From the NCBI GenBank assembly GCA_004554665.1, contig SFKY01000028.1, positions 1 to 29,618 on the forward strand: DNA of 29,618 bases, given 5' to 3'. Shown piece after piece: positions 14,250 through 21,840 of the stretch. Each line of letters starts with the position of its first letter. Positions within the stretch are counted from its first letter, which is position 1. The position numbers and the translations under genes were made by a program. The stretch is from Bacteroidales bacterium. GTDB lineage: Bacteria; Bacteroidota; Bacteroidia; Bacteroidales; Bacteroidaceae. The notes below the pieces were generated by a model that worked only from the letters and a program-made list of their open reading frames with translations, did no database searches and was not told the origin of the DNA.

Positions 14250-15271
14250 TGTTTAGATTTGAAGACCCTATATATCTGTGGCTGCTGTTGGCCGTTCCCG
14301 TACTGTTTCTGGTACGGTTTGTGGTATGGAAGCAGCGCAAGAACAAGCTGAAGAAGTTTGGTGATCCCCAATTGCTTCGCCAGCTTATGCCCGATGCGTC
14401 TGTAGCGCGTCCGAGGGTGAAGTTTGCCCTGCTCATGGCTGCCCTTTCGTTGCTGATAGTGTTGTTGGCTCGTCCCCAGATGGGCTCGCGCATTTCCAAG
14501 GAGAAACGCAACGGCATCGAGACCATCATTGCGCTCGACATCTCCAACTCCATGATGGCGACAGACGTCGTCCCGTCCCGTTTGGACAAGAGTAAGCTGC
14601 TGGTGGAGAACTTGGTAGACCATTTTACCAATGACAAGATTGGGTTGGTTGTCTTTGCCGGTGATGCCTTTGTCCAGTTGCCTATTACCAGCGACTATGT
14701 GTCGGCGAAGATGTTCCTGCAGAATATCGATCCTTCGCTCATTGCCTCACAGGGAACCGATATTGCCCGCGCCATCGATGTGTCCATGCACAGTTTTACC
14801 CAAGCGGAAAAGGTGGGAAAGGCCATTATCGTAATCACCGACGGCGAGGACCATGAGGGAGGTGCGGTGGAAGCAGCCAAGATAGCCCGCAAGAAAGGCA
14901 TCAATGTGTTTATACTGGGCGTGGGCGACCCCAAGGGTGCTCCCATCCCGACGGGTGATGGCGGGTATATGACCGACAATACGGGACAGACGGTCATGTC
15001 GGCGCTCAACGAGGAAATGTGTCGCGAAGTGGCCAAAGCAGGCAGTGGAGTTTACATCCATGTAGACAATACCAGCGATGCGCAGAGCCGGTTGAACAAC
15101 GAGCTCACCAAACTGCAGAAAGGTGAGACTGAGAGTGTGGTCTATAGCGAGTACGACGAGCAGTTTCAGGCATTTGGCATACTGGTTATCCTGTTGCTCA
15201 TCATCGAGATCTGTATTTTGGAGTCTCGCAATCCGCTGCTGAAGAATGTCAAAATATTCAAGAAGAAATGA
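14249..15271 (+). CDS. batB: BatB, membrane-anchored VWA protein (aerotolerance)
   Basis: This 340-residue paralogue of BatA has membrane segments at about 8-26 and 58-75, then a VWA domain (about 90-290) with MIDAS DISNS (97-101). The supporting motifs SQGTDIARAID and VIITDGEDHEGGAVEAA are present. A C-terminal membrane segment lies around 305-322 (FGILVILLLIIEICIL). It overlaps batA by one base and batC by four bases (ATGA). BatA and BatB probably form a pair whose MIDAS sites bind ligands or are remodelled by MoxR. Confidence 0.95.
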   Translation: MFRFEDPIYLWLLLAVPVLFLVRFVVWKQRKNKLKKFGDPQLLRQLMPDASVARPRVKFALLMAALSLLIVLLARPQMGSRISKEKRNGIETIIALDISNSMMATDVVPSRLDKSKLLVENLVDHFTNDKIGLVVFAGDAFVQLPITSDYVSAKMFLQNIDPSLIASQGTDIARAIDVSMHSFTQAEKVGKAIIVITDGEDHEGGAVEAAKIARKKGINVFILGVGDPKGAPIPTGDGGYMTDNTGQTVMSALNEEMCREVAKAGSGVYIHVDNTSDAQSRLNNELTKLQKGETESVVYSEYDEQFQAFGILVILLLIIEICILESRNPLLKNVKIFKKK

Positions 15272-15966
15272 AAGTGACGAGAATAGTTCTTACATTGTTT
15301 TTCCTGTTGGGATTGGGTCTGCATGCCCAAGCACAGCAGGACAGACAGTTTATACGGCAAGGCAACCGCTATTTCAAACAACAGAAATACGACAAGGCTG
15401 AGGTGGAGTACCGCAAAGCCATGTCGCAGAATGCAGCCAATTCGCAGGCCGTCTACAATCTGGGTTGTGCGCTGCAGATGCAGCAGAAAGATTCGGCTGC
15501 CATAGTCCAATATCAGAATGCAGGCAAGATGGAGACCAGTAAGGTGCGCAAATCGCAGGCCTTTCACAACATTGGTGTTATCTGCCAAAGCCATCAGATG
15601 TATGCCGAAGCCATTGAGGCTTACAAGGAGAGTCTGCGCAATAATCCTACGGATGACCAGACGCGCTACAACTTGGCTCTCTGCAAGCGTCTGCTGAAGA
15701 ATCAGAACCAGAACGGCGGCAACGACAACAAGGACAATAAAGACAAAAATAAGGATAAAAAGGACGACGACAAGAAACAGCAGGACGACCAGCAGAAACA
15801 AAAGCAGGATCCGAACCAGTTGCCACAACAGTCGAAGGAGCAGATGAGCAAGGAAAATGCCGAACAACTGCTCAACGCGGCCATGCAGGAGGAGAAAGCC
15901 ACCCAGCAGCGGTTGAAAAAGGCCATGCAGCAGCCCAATAAGCGCCAGCTGCAGAAAAACTGGTAA
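15268..15966 (+). CDS. batC: BatC, periplasmic TPR protein with charged tail
   Basis: This 232-residue protein has a signal peptide (about 1-22, LGLHAQAQQ). Tetratricopeptide repeats follow (about 28-140: NRYFKQQKYDKAEVEYRKAM, SQAVYNLGCALQ, AFHNIGVICQSHQMYAEAIEAYKESL, TRYNLALCKRLL). From about residue 145 the chain becomes extremely polar and low-complexity, rich in Asn, Lys, Asp and Gln, and it ends KRQLQKNW. It starts inside the last codons of batB. TPR proteins of the Bat locus are thought to scaffold the BatA/BatB complex. A 140-bp gap with a palindromic array separates it from the batD-batE fusion. Confidence 0.93.
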   Translation: MKVTRIVLTLFFLLGLGLHAQAQQDRQFIRQGNRYFKQQKYDKAEVEYRKAMSQNAANSQAVYNLGCALQMQQKDSAAIVQYQNAGKMETSKVRKSQAFHNIGVICQSHQMYAEAIEAYKESLRNNPTDDQTRYNLALCKRLLKNQNQNGGNDNKDNKDKNKDKKDDDKKQQDDQQKQKQDPNQLPQQSKEQMSKENAEQLLNAAMQEEKATQQRLKKAMQQPNKRQLQKNW

Positions 15967-16012
15967 CCCCCAATGGGGCGGGGCTGGGAGCTACTTGTCA
16001 TCGTTGGCATTC

Positions 16013-16073
16013 CTAAAGGCCATCTTTAGCAGGTCTAAAGGCCACCTTTAGGTGATCTAAATGCCGCATTTAG
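16013..16073. repeat. Three 17-bp palindromes at exact 22-bp spacing between batC and batD-batE
   Basis: The palindromes are CTAAAGGCCATCTTTAG (16013-16029), CTAAAGGCCACCTTTAG (16035-16051) and CTAAATGCCGCATTTAG (16057-16073). Their stems are about 6, 7 and 8 bp. The starts are 22 bp apart, with 5-bp spacers CAGGT and GTGAT. The third palindrome changes several bases in compensating pairs, which suggests pairing or dyad symmetry is what is kept. They lie in the only sizeable gap inside the bat operon. They may form tandem hairpins in the mRNA or a binding array in DNA. Confidence 0.88.
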
Positions 16074-16106
16074 TCGGACAAACTGAATCAAAGGGAGTAA
16101 ATATAT

Positions 16107-18680
16107 ATGAAGCGAAATATATTAATAGGGATATGGCTCTGGGTGTCATGTATGGCCATGGCACAGCAGATTATTGTGACGGCACCCTCCAAGGTGTCGG
16201 TAGGCGAAAATTTCCGCGTCGCCTACAAGGTGACAACGCAGGATGTGGACGAATTCAGGTCGGGCATGCGTTCCACAGACGAAGTGGAGGTGATAGCAGG
16301 TCCTTATACCTCGTTGGTATCCAACTACAATATGATCAACGGACATGCCAGCAGTTCGTCGTCCATCACCTATACCTATACACTTTATGCCAACAAGGCC
16401 GGAACCTTCAATGTTCCTGCTGCCCATGCCAAGGTAGGTGGCAAGACCATTGCCTCGCAGCCCACCAAGATTGTTGTTTCGGGACATGCACGGTCCAATA
16501 ATGGAGCGCCGAGGATGCACGGTGACGATGATAACCTGCCGGGCACCAGGGCGGCGGGTACCCCTATTTCGGGTAGCGACCTGTTTATCAAGGTGAGTGC
16601 CAACAAGCGCAAGGTGCATGAGCAGGAACCCATACTGCTTACCTACAAAGTATATACCACACTCGACCTTACGCAGCTGGAAGGTAAGATGCCTGACCTT
16701 ACCGGTTTCCACACACAGGAGGTCAAACTCCCCCAGCAGAAGAGCTACCATGTGGAACAGGTCAACGGAAGACCATATCGCTGTGTGACATGGAGCCAGT
16801 ATGTGATGTATCCCCAGATGACAGGCAAACTCAATATCCCGAGTATCACCTTCCACGGCATCGTAGTGCAGGAAAACCGTGCTGTCGATCCTTTCGAGGC
16901 TTTCTTTAACGGTGGCTCCGGATATATAGAGGTGAAGCGCGACATCGTTGCACCTGGGCTTACGGTAGAAGTAGAGCCGCTGCCCACCCGTCCGTCCGGA
17001 TTCTCGGGCGGTGTAGGACGCTTTAACATATCTGCCCAGCTCAATACCAAGGACATCAAGGCGGGCGATCCTATTACCCTGCGGGTGGTAGTTGGCGGTA
17101 TGGGCAACCTGAAACTGGTGAAACAGCCTGTGGTGCAGTTTCCTAAGGACTTCGATTGTTACGATGCCAAGGTCACCGACAAGACCAAACTCACGGCCAA
17201 TGGTCTCGAGGGCAACATGGTCTACGATTTCCTCGCTGTTCCGCGCAATCAGGGCACCTATACCATTCCCCCTGTAGAACTTACTTACTATGATACCGGC
17301 GCCAATGCCTATAAGACGGTGAAGACCCAATCGTTTACGCTCACCGTGGCCAAAGGTGACGGCAAGGGTGGCTCTATAGCCAGCTATGCGGTGGAGAAAG
17401 ATCAGGACATCCGCAACATCCGTCAAGGCAAGACAGAGATACACGATATTGACGACTTCTTCTTCGGGAGCACTACGTATTGGGTGTGCCTGTTGTTGCC
17501 GTGGGTGGCATTCTTTGCTTTGCTTGTCATTTTCCGCAAGCGTGCCATTGCCAATGCTGATATCGTCAAGAAGCGTGGCAAGAAAGCCAACAAGGTGGCT
17601 ACCAAGCGTCTGAAGAAGGCCAATGGCCTGATGCAGGAGGGCAAGCAAAACGAGTTTTACGATGAGGTGTTGCGTGCGCTGTGGGGATATGTGGGCGACA
17701 AGCTCAATATGCCTGTCGAGCAGCTCACGGGTGAGAACATTGCAGAGAAGCTCAGCAGCCACGGTGTAGACCAGCAGACCATCGACAAATTCATCGAAGC
17801 CCTCAACGAGTGCGAGTACGAGCGTTATGCGCCCGGAGACCCGTCAGGTAATATGAACAAGACATTTGACTCGGCCATGACGGCTATCATGGAAATCGAA
17901 AATGCGATGAAACGAGGGAAGAAGAAGACCACCGCTGTCCGCATGTTGCTGATGGTGTTGCTGATGGTGTTGCTGCCGATGACAGCAGCAGCCATCACCA
18001 AGGACAATGCTGATATGGAGTACAAGAAAGGCAATTATCAGCAGGCCATACGTGATTATCAGGAATTGCTGAAGAAGGGTGTTTCTGCCGATCTTTATTA
18101 CAATCTTGGCAATGCTTATTATCGCACAGACAATATCACGCAGGCCATCTTGTCGTATGAACGTGCAGCGTTGCTCTCGCCGGGCGATGAGGACATCCGG
18201 TTTAACCTCCAGTTTGCCCGTAGCAAGACCATCGATAAGATAACGCCGGAGAGTGAGATGTTTTTCAAGACCTGGTACTACTCGGTAGTCAACTTCACAA
18301 GTGTAGACGCATGGGCGGTCTGTGGCCTCGTGGCGATTGCCGTGGCTTTGGTGCTCGTATTGATGTACCTTTTCAGCGAGCGGATGCTGATCCGCAAGAT
18401 TGGCTTCTATGGAGCTGCTGTCCTGTTGGTGTTCTCGTTGCTGAGCATCGTGTTTGCGTGCCAGCAAAAGAGCGATTTGGAGAACCGTACAGGAGCTATT
18501 GTGGTTTCGCCCACGGTCAGTGTCAAGAAGACACCGTCAAAGACTGGCACCGACGTGTTTGTCATCCACGAGGGTACTCGTGTGGATATCGTCGACAAGA
18601 GCATGCGCGACTGGAGTGGTGTCAGACTGGCCGACGGACGTGAGGGGTGGATTCTCTCTAAGCATATTGAGGAGATTTGA
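16107..18680 (+). CDS. batD: BatD-BatE fusion protein
   Basis: This single 857-residue frame contains two proteins usually encoded separately. The BatD part has a signal peptide (1-20), a long periplasmic region of Ig-like domains (about 21-450: IIVTAPSKVSVGENFRVAY, PRNQGTYTIPPVELTYYD) and a membrane segment at about 454-475. A cytoplasmic helical tail runs to about 600. The BatE part begins near Met601 (17907) with a signal-anchor-like stretch (LLMVLLMVLLPMTAAA). It continues with TPR repeats (about 632-700), two membrane segments (about 735-756 and 764-785) and a C-terminal SH3-like domain (about 797-857, ending REGWILSKHIEEI). The internal ATG could still start a separate BatE. A GGGAG ribosome site precedes the ATG at 16107. 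Confidence 0.9.
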   Translation: MKRNILIGIWLWVSCMAMAQQIIVTAPSKVSVGENFRVAYKVTTQDVDEFRSGMRSTDEVEVIAGPYTSLVSNYNMINGHASSSSSITYTYTLYANKAGTFNVPAAHAKVGGKTIASQPTKIVVSGHARSNNGAPRMHGDDDNLPGTRAAGTPISGSDLFIKVSANKRKVHEQEPILLTYKVYTTLDLTQLEGKMPDLTGFHTQEVKLPQQKSYHVEQVNGRPYRCVTWSQYVMYPQMTGKLNIPSITFHGIVVQENRAVDPFEAFFNGGSGYIEVKRDIVAPGLTVEVEPLPTRPSGFSGGVGRFNISAQLNTKDIKAGDPITLRVVVGGMGNLKLVKQPVVQFPKDFDCYDAKVTDKTKLTANGLEGNMVYDFLAVPRNQGTYTIPPVELTYYDTGANAYKTVKTQSFTLTVAKGDGKGGSIASYAVEKDQDIRNIRQGKTEIHDIDDFFFGSTTYWVCLLLPWVAFFALLVIFRKRAIANADIVKKRGKKANKVATKRLKKANGLMQEGKQNEFYDEVLRALWGYVGDKLNMPVEQLTGENIAEKLSSHGVDQQTIDKFIEALNECEYERYAPGDPSGNMNKTFDSAMTAIMEIENAMKRGKKKTTAVRMLLMVLLMVLLPMTAAAITKDNADMEYKKGNYQQAIRDYQELLKKGVSADLYYNLGNAYYRTDNITQAILSYERAALLSPGDEDIRFNLQFARSKTIDKITPESEMFFKTWYYSVVNFTSVDAWAVCGLVAIAVALVLVLMYLFSERMLIRKIGFYGAAVLLVFSLLSIVFACQQKSDLENRTGAIVVSPTVSVKKTPSKTGTDVFVIHEGTRVDIVDKSMRDWSGVRLADGREGWILSKHIEEI

Positions 18681-18692
18681 TGTTCTGACAAG

Positions 18693-19385
18693 ATGATGGT
18701 ATTAAGCACTTTTTATGCCATAGACAGGGCGGTGCTGGCTTTTTTCAACGACAGCAGTTCCCTTTTCTTCGACGGAGTGGCATTGGCCTTGACGTCGGGC
18801 TACACTTGGATTCCCTTATATGTGGCGTTGCTCTATATTGTCATCAAGAACAATGAGACCATGGCCCAGATAGGACTGGTCATCGCCTCGGCTGCCGTCT
18901 GCGTGGTGCTGGCCGACGGCATGGCCGACTTCTTGGTCAAGCCCCTCGTGGCCCGGTGGCGTCCGTCCAACGATCCTGTCATCAAGTACACGGTAGACAT
19001 CGTTGCAGGGGTACGCGGCGACAAGTACAGTTTCTTCTCTGCACACGCGGCCAATACGATGGCCATCGCCACTTACTTCTGTATCCTCGTGCGGAGCCGC
19101 CTGTTTACCGTGCTGATGGTTTCCTGGTCGCTCATCAACTGCTGGACGCGCCTCTATCTTGGTCTTCATTACCCCAGTGACATCCTTGCCGGACTGGCAT
19201 GGGGATGGGTAGTGGGCGTAGCGGTTTATTTGCTCTACCAGAGGTTGTATGCCCGCATCAGTCCCAAACTCAATTACGTTTCTACCCAATACACACCTAC
19301 GGGCTATTGCCTGTCAGATATAGATGTGGTGGCCTGCGTCATGTCGTTTACGCTGGTCGCCGCTGTGATATACAGCGTATTATAA
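18693..19385 (+). CDS. PAP2-family membrane phosphatase
   Basis: This 230-residue integral membrane protein has about six hydrophobic segments and the three-part lipid-phosphatase signature. Motif 1 is KPLVARWRP (83-91). Motif 2 is FFSAHAANT (114-122), with catalytic His118. Motif 3 is RLYLGLHYPSD (153-163), with His159 and Asp163. Motif 2 has SAH instead of the commoner SGH, a known variation. Members remove phosphate from undecaprenyl diphosphate, phosphatidate or related lipids in the membrane. It begins 12 bp after the batD-batE stop and ends 3 bp before queA, so it is embedded in the operon. Exact substrate cannot be told from sequence. Confidence 0.92.
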   Translation: MMVLSTFYAIDRAVLAFFNDSSSLFFDGVALALTSGYTWIPLYVALLYIVIKNNETMAQIGLVIASAAVCVVLADGMADFLVKPLVARWRPSNDPVIKYTVDIVAGVRGDKYSFFSAHAANTMAIATYFCILVRSRLFTVLMVSWSLINCWTRLYLGLHYPSDILAGLAWGWVVGVAVYLLYQRLYARISPKLNYVSTQYTPTGYCLSDIDVVACVMSFTLVAAVIYSVL

Positions 19386-19388
19386 ACT

Positions 19389-20639
19389 ATGGATACAAGA
19401 CATATCAGAATCAGTGACTACAACTATCCGCTGCCCGATGATCGGATAGCCAAGTTTCCCATATCCCAAAGAGATCATAGCAAGCTTTTGCTCTATCGGC
19501 ATGGCGAGGTAAGCGAGGATGTCTTCTACAATATCCCGCAGCATTTGCCGCCCCATGCCCTGATGGTTTTCAACAATACGCGCGTCATTCAGGCACGTAT
19601 GCACTTCCGCAAGGAGACGGGCGCGCTGATAGAGATTTTTCTCATGGAGCCGGCAGCCCCTGTCGACTACGAGCAGGTCTTCCAGACCCGAGGGCATTGT
19701 GCATGGCGCTGTATGATCGGCAACCTGAAAAAGTGGAAAGAGGGAGCGCTGCACCGTGCGTTTGATATCAAGGGGTGCCAGTTTACCTTGACTGTGCGTC
19801 GTGACACCACCCGCAGTGCCACCACAGCCACGGGAACCCATTTCTGGGTAGATTTCGATTGGGATTCGCAGTCGGTGAGTTTTGCGGAGATATTGGAAGC
19901 GATAGGCGAGTTGCCTATACCTCCCTATCTGAATCGTGAAACACAGGAGAGCGACAAGACCACCTATCAGACGGTCTACTCCAAAATCAAGGGGTCGGTG
20001 GCCGCGCCTACGGCAGGCCTCCATTTTACGGAGGAAGTGTTGGCCCAGCTCGACAGTCATGGCATAGAGCGTGACGAGGTGACCCTCCATGTGGGTGCCG
20101 GTACCTTTAAGCCCGTCAAGTCGGAAGAGATAGACGGCCATGAGATGCACAGCGAGTATGTGGTGGTGCATCGGCATACTTTGGATCGGCTGTTGCGCCA
20201 CCAGTGCGAGGCCATCGCTGTGGGCACCACCAGTGTGCGCACGTTGGAGAGTCTCTACTATGTAGGCGTGAGGCTCCATTATCACCCCGACGCTTCCGAA
20301 GACGAGCTGCATGTGAACCAGTGGGAACCCTACGAACAGGGACGAGACGGCCAATGGGTGGACGGTATCACGCCTGAGCAAGCCATACGCAACGTGCTCG
20401 ATTATCTCGACCGCAATGGTCTTGATGCCTTGCATACCGCCACGCAGATTATCATTGCCCCGGGCTATCAGTACAAGATTGTCAAGATGCTCGTCACCAA
20501 CTTCCACCAACCCCAGAGCACGCTGTTGTTGCTGGTCAGCGCCTTTGTCAAGGGCGACTGGCACAAGATATACGATTATGCCCTGTCGCACGACTTTAGA
20601 TTCCTGAGTTATGGTGACAGTTCATTGTTAATTCCTTAA
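19389..20639 (+). CDS. queA: S-adenosylmethionine:tRNA ribosyltransferase-isomerase
   Basis: QueA transfers and rearranges the ribose of S-adenosylmethionine onto preQ1 in tRNA to make epoxyqueuosine, in the cytoplasm. The 416-residue protein has the N-terminal YNYPLPDDRIAKFP-type motif (here DYNYPLPDDRIAKFPIS), LMVFNNTRVIQARM, and GELPIPPYLNR. It also has KGSVAAPTAGLHFTEEVL, the LHVGAGTFKPVKSEEIDGHEMHSEY core and LVTNFHQPQSTLLLLVSAF near the end. At 416 residues it is longer than the E. coli enzyme (356); Bacteroidetes forms are often longer. The start is 3 bp after the PAP2 gene stop, and an 18-bp gap follows before the Smr gene. Confidence 0.96.
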   Translation: MDTRHIRISDYNYPLPDDRIAKFPISQRDHSKLLLYRHGEVSEDVFYNIPQHLPPHALMVFNNTRVIQARMHFRKETGALIEIFLMEPAAPVDYEQVFQTRGHCAWRCMIGNLKKWKEGALHRAFDIKGCQFTLTVRRDTTRSATTATGTHFWVDFDWDSQSVSFAEILEAIGELPIPPYLNRETQESDKTTYQTVYSKIKGSVAAPTAGLHFTEEVLAQLDSHGIERDEVTLHVGAGTFKPVKSEEIDGHEMHSEYVVVHRHTLDRLLRHQCEAIAVGTTSVRTLESLYYVGVRLHYHPDASEDELHVNQWEPYEQGRDGQWVDGITPEQAIRNVLDYLDRNGLDALHTATQIIIAPGYQYKIVKMLVTNFHQPQSTLLLLVSAFVKGDWHKIYDYALSHDFRFLSYGDSSLLIP

Positions 20640-20657
20640 TATTTAGAAAGTAGAAAG

Positions 20658-21830
20658 ATGAAAATTGGAGACAAGGTGAGTTTCCTCAGCGATACCGGCG
20701 GTGGAATTATCGCCGGATTCAGAGGCAAGGACATAGTATTGGTAGAGGATGCTGACGGATTTCAGATTCCTACCTCTATCAAAGATGTGGTGCTGGTGAG
20801 TAGCGAGGACTATAGCACCTCGCGGGTGGTGTCGGCCAAACAGCAGGCACCGGCTCCGGCACCCGAGGGCAAGAGCATCAGAGCCATGATGGCGGTCGAT
20901 GACGAGGAAGAAGGATGGGACACCCCCGACGAGGTAGACCTGAGCAAGGAGGTGACTTTCAAGGCACCCGTGGAAGAGCGCAAGGGCGGTAACCAGCTGT
21001 CGTGCTATCTGGCTTTTGTGCCCATCAATATCAAGGAGATGACGACCACCCGTTTCGAGGTCTATATCGTCAACGACTGCAACTATTACATCCACTATGC
21101 CTATATGGTGGCCGAGGGAGCCTCATGGACACTCCATGCCCACGGAGAGGTGGAGCCCAACACCCAGCTCTATATCGAGGAGATAGGCCGTGAGGATCTG
21201 AACGACCTGCTGAAGATAGGCTTCCAGCTGATGGCCTATAAGCGCGAAAAGCCCTTTGCGCTCAAACCCACGGTCGAAGCCCAGTTCAGGCTCGACCCCG
21301 TGAAGTTTTACAAACTGCATACGTTCCGCGATACACCTTATTTTGACACACCGGCCTTGCTGTACACCATCGTGGAAAACGATAAGGCCGCACGCCCATT
21401 GGTGGTGGATGCCAAGCAGTTGAAAGACAGCATGTACAAGACGGCGGAAACAGAGAAACCTGCTGAGAGCGAGACCGACAGCTACGTGCGTCGCTATGAC
21501 AATGGCTCCAAGGGCAACCCCTTTGTGACCAAACGGCGTGGTGATGAAGATGTGGTGGTGATAGACCTGCATGCCGATGCGCTGCTCGACACCACGGCCG
21601 GCATGTCGCATGCCGATATCCTCAACTACCAGTTGGGCAAATTCCGCGAGGCGCTGGAGCAATACAAGAACAAGAAAGGTCAGAAGCTTGTCTTCATCCA
21701 CGGCAAGGGTGAGGGCATCTTGCGCCACGCGATTGTCAATGCGCTCAACTATCAGTACAAGAAATACCAATATCAGGATGCTTCGTTCCAAGAATATGGT
21801 TACGGAGCCACTCAGATTACTATCCGATAA
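20658..21830 (+). CDS. DUF2027 and Smr-domain protein
   Basis: This 390-residue protein has three parts. A small N-terminal domain (1-50: KIGDKVSFLSDTGGGIIAGFRGKDIVLVEDADGFQIP) resembles the start of MutS2-associated/DUF2027 proteins. The Ala/Pro/Glu-rich linker and DUF2027 beta domain (about 115-255) contain LSCYLAFVPINIKEMTTTRFEVYIVNDCNYYI. A C-terminal Smr domain (about 298-390) has the VIDLHAD motif and the nuclease-type HGKGEG loop. Smr domains bind or cut nucleic acids, acting in recombination suppression or ribosome rescue. The whole-protein role is unknown. It lies between queA and nadE in the same orientation, with an 18-bp gap before it and 10 bp after. Confidence 0.92.
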   Translation: MKIGDKVSFLSDTGGGIIAGFRGKDIVLVEDADGFQIPTSIKDVVLVSSEDYSTSRVVSAKQQAPAPAPEGKSIRAMMAVDDEEEGWDTPDEVDLSKEVTFKAPVEERKGGNQLSCYLAFVPINIKEMTTTRFEVYIVNDCNYYIHYAYMVAEGASWTLHAHGEVEPNTQLYIEEIGREDLNDLLKIGFQLMAYKREKPFALKPTVEAQFRLDPVKFYKLHTFRDTPYFDTPALLYTIVENDKAARPLVVDAKQLKDSMYKTAETEKPAESETDSYVRRYDNGSKGNPFVTKRRGDEDVVVIDLHADALLDTTAGMSHADILNYQLGKFREALEQYKNKKGQKLVFIHGKGEGILRHAIVNALNYQYKKYQYQDASFQEYGYGATQITIR

Positions 21831-21840
21831 CTAAATACCA

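Noticed and set aside
16146..17762. 538-codon antisense frame within batD-batE
   Set aside because: It is a long shadow frame caused by codon bias in a GC-richer gene; the product has no domain, no signal and no promoter.
18693..19385. Loss of activity in the PAP2 protein because motif 2 is SAH rather than SGH
   Set aside because: The catalytic histidine and all other signature residues are present, and SAH is a tolerated variant.
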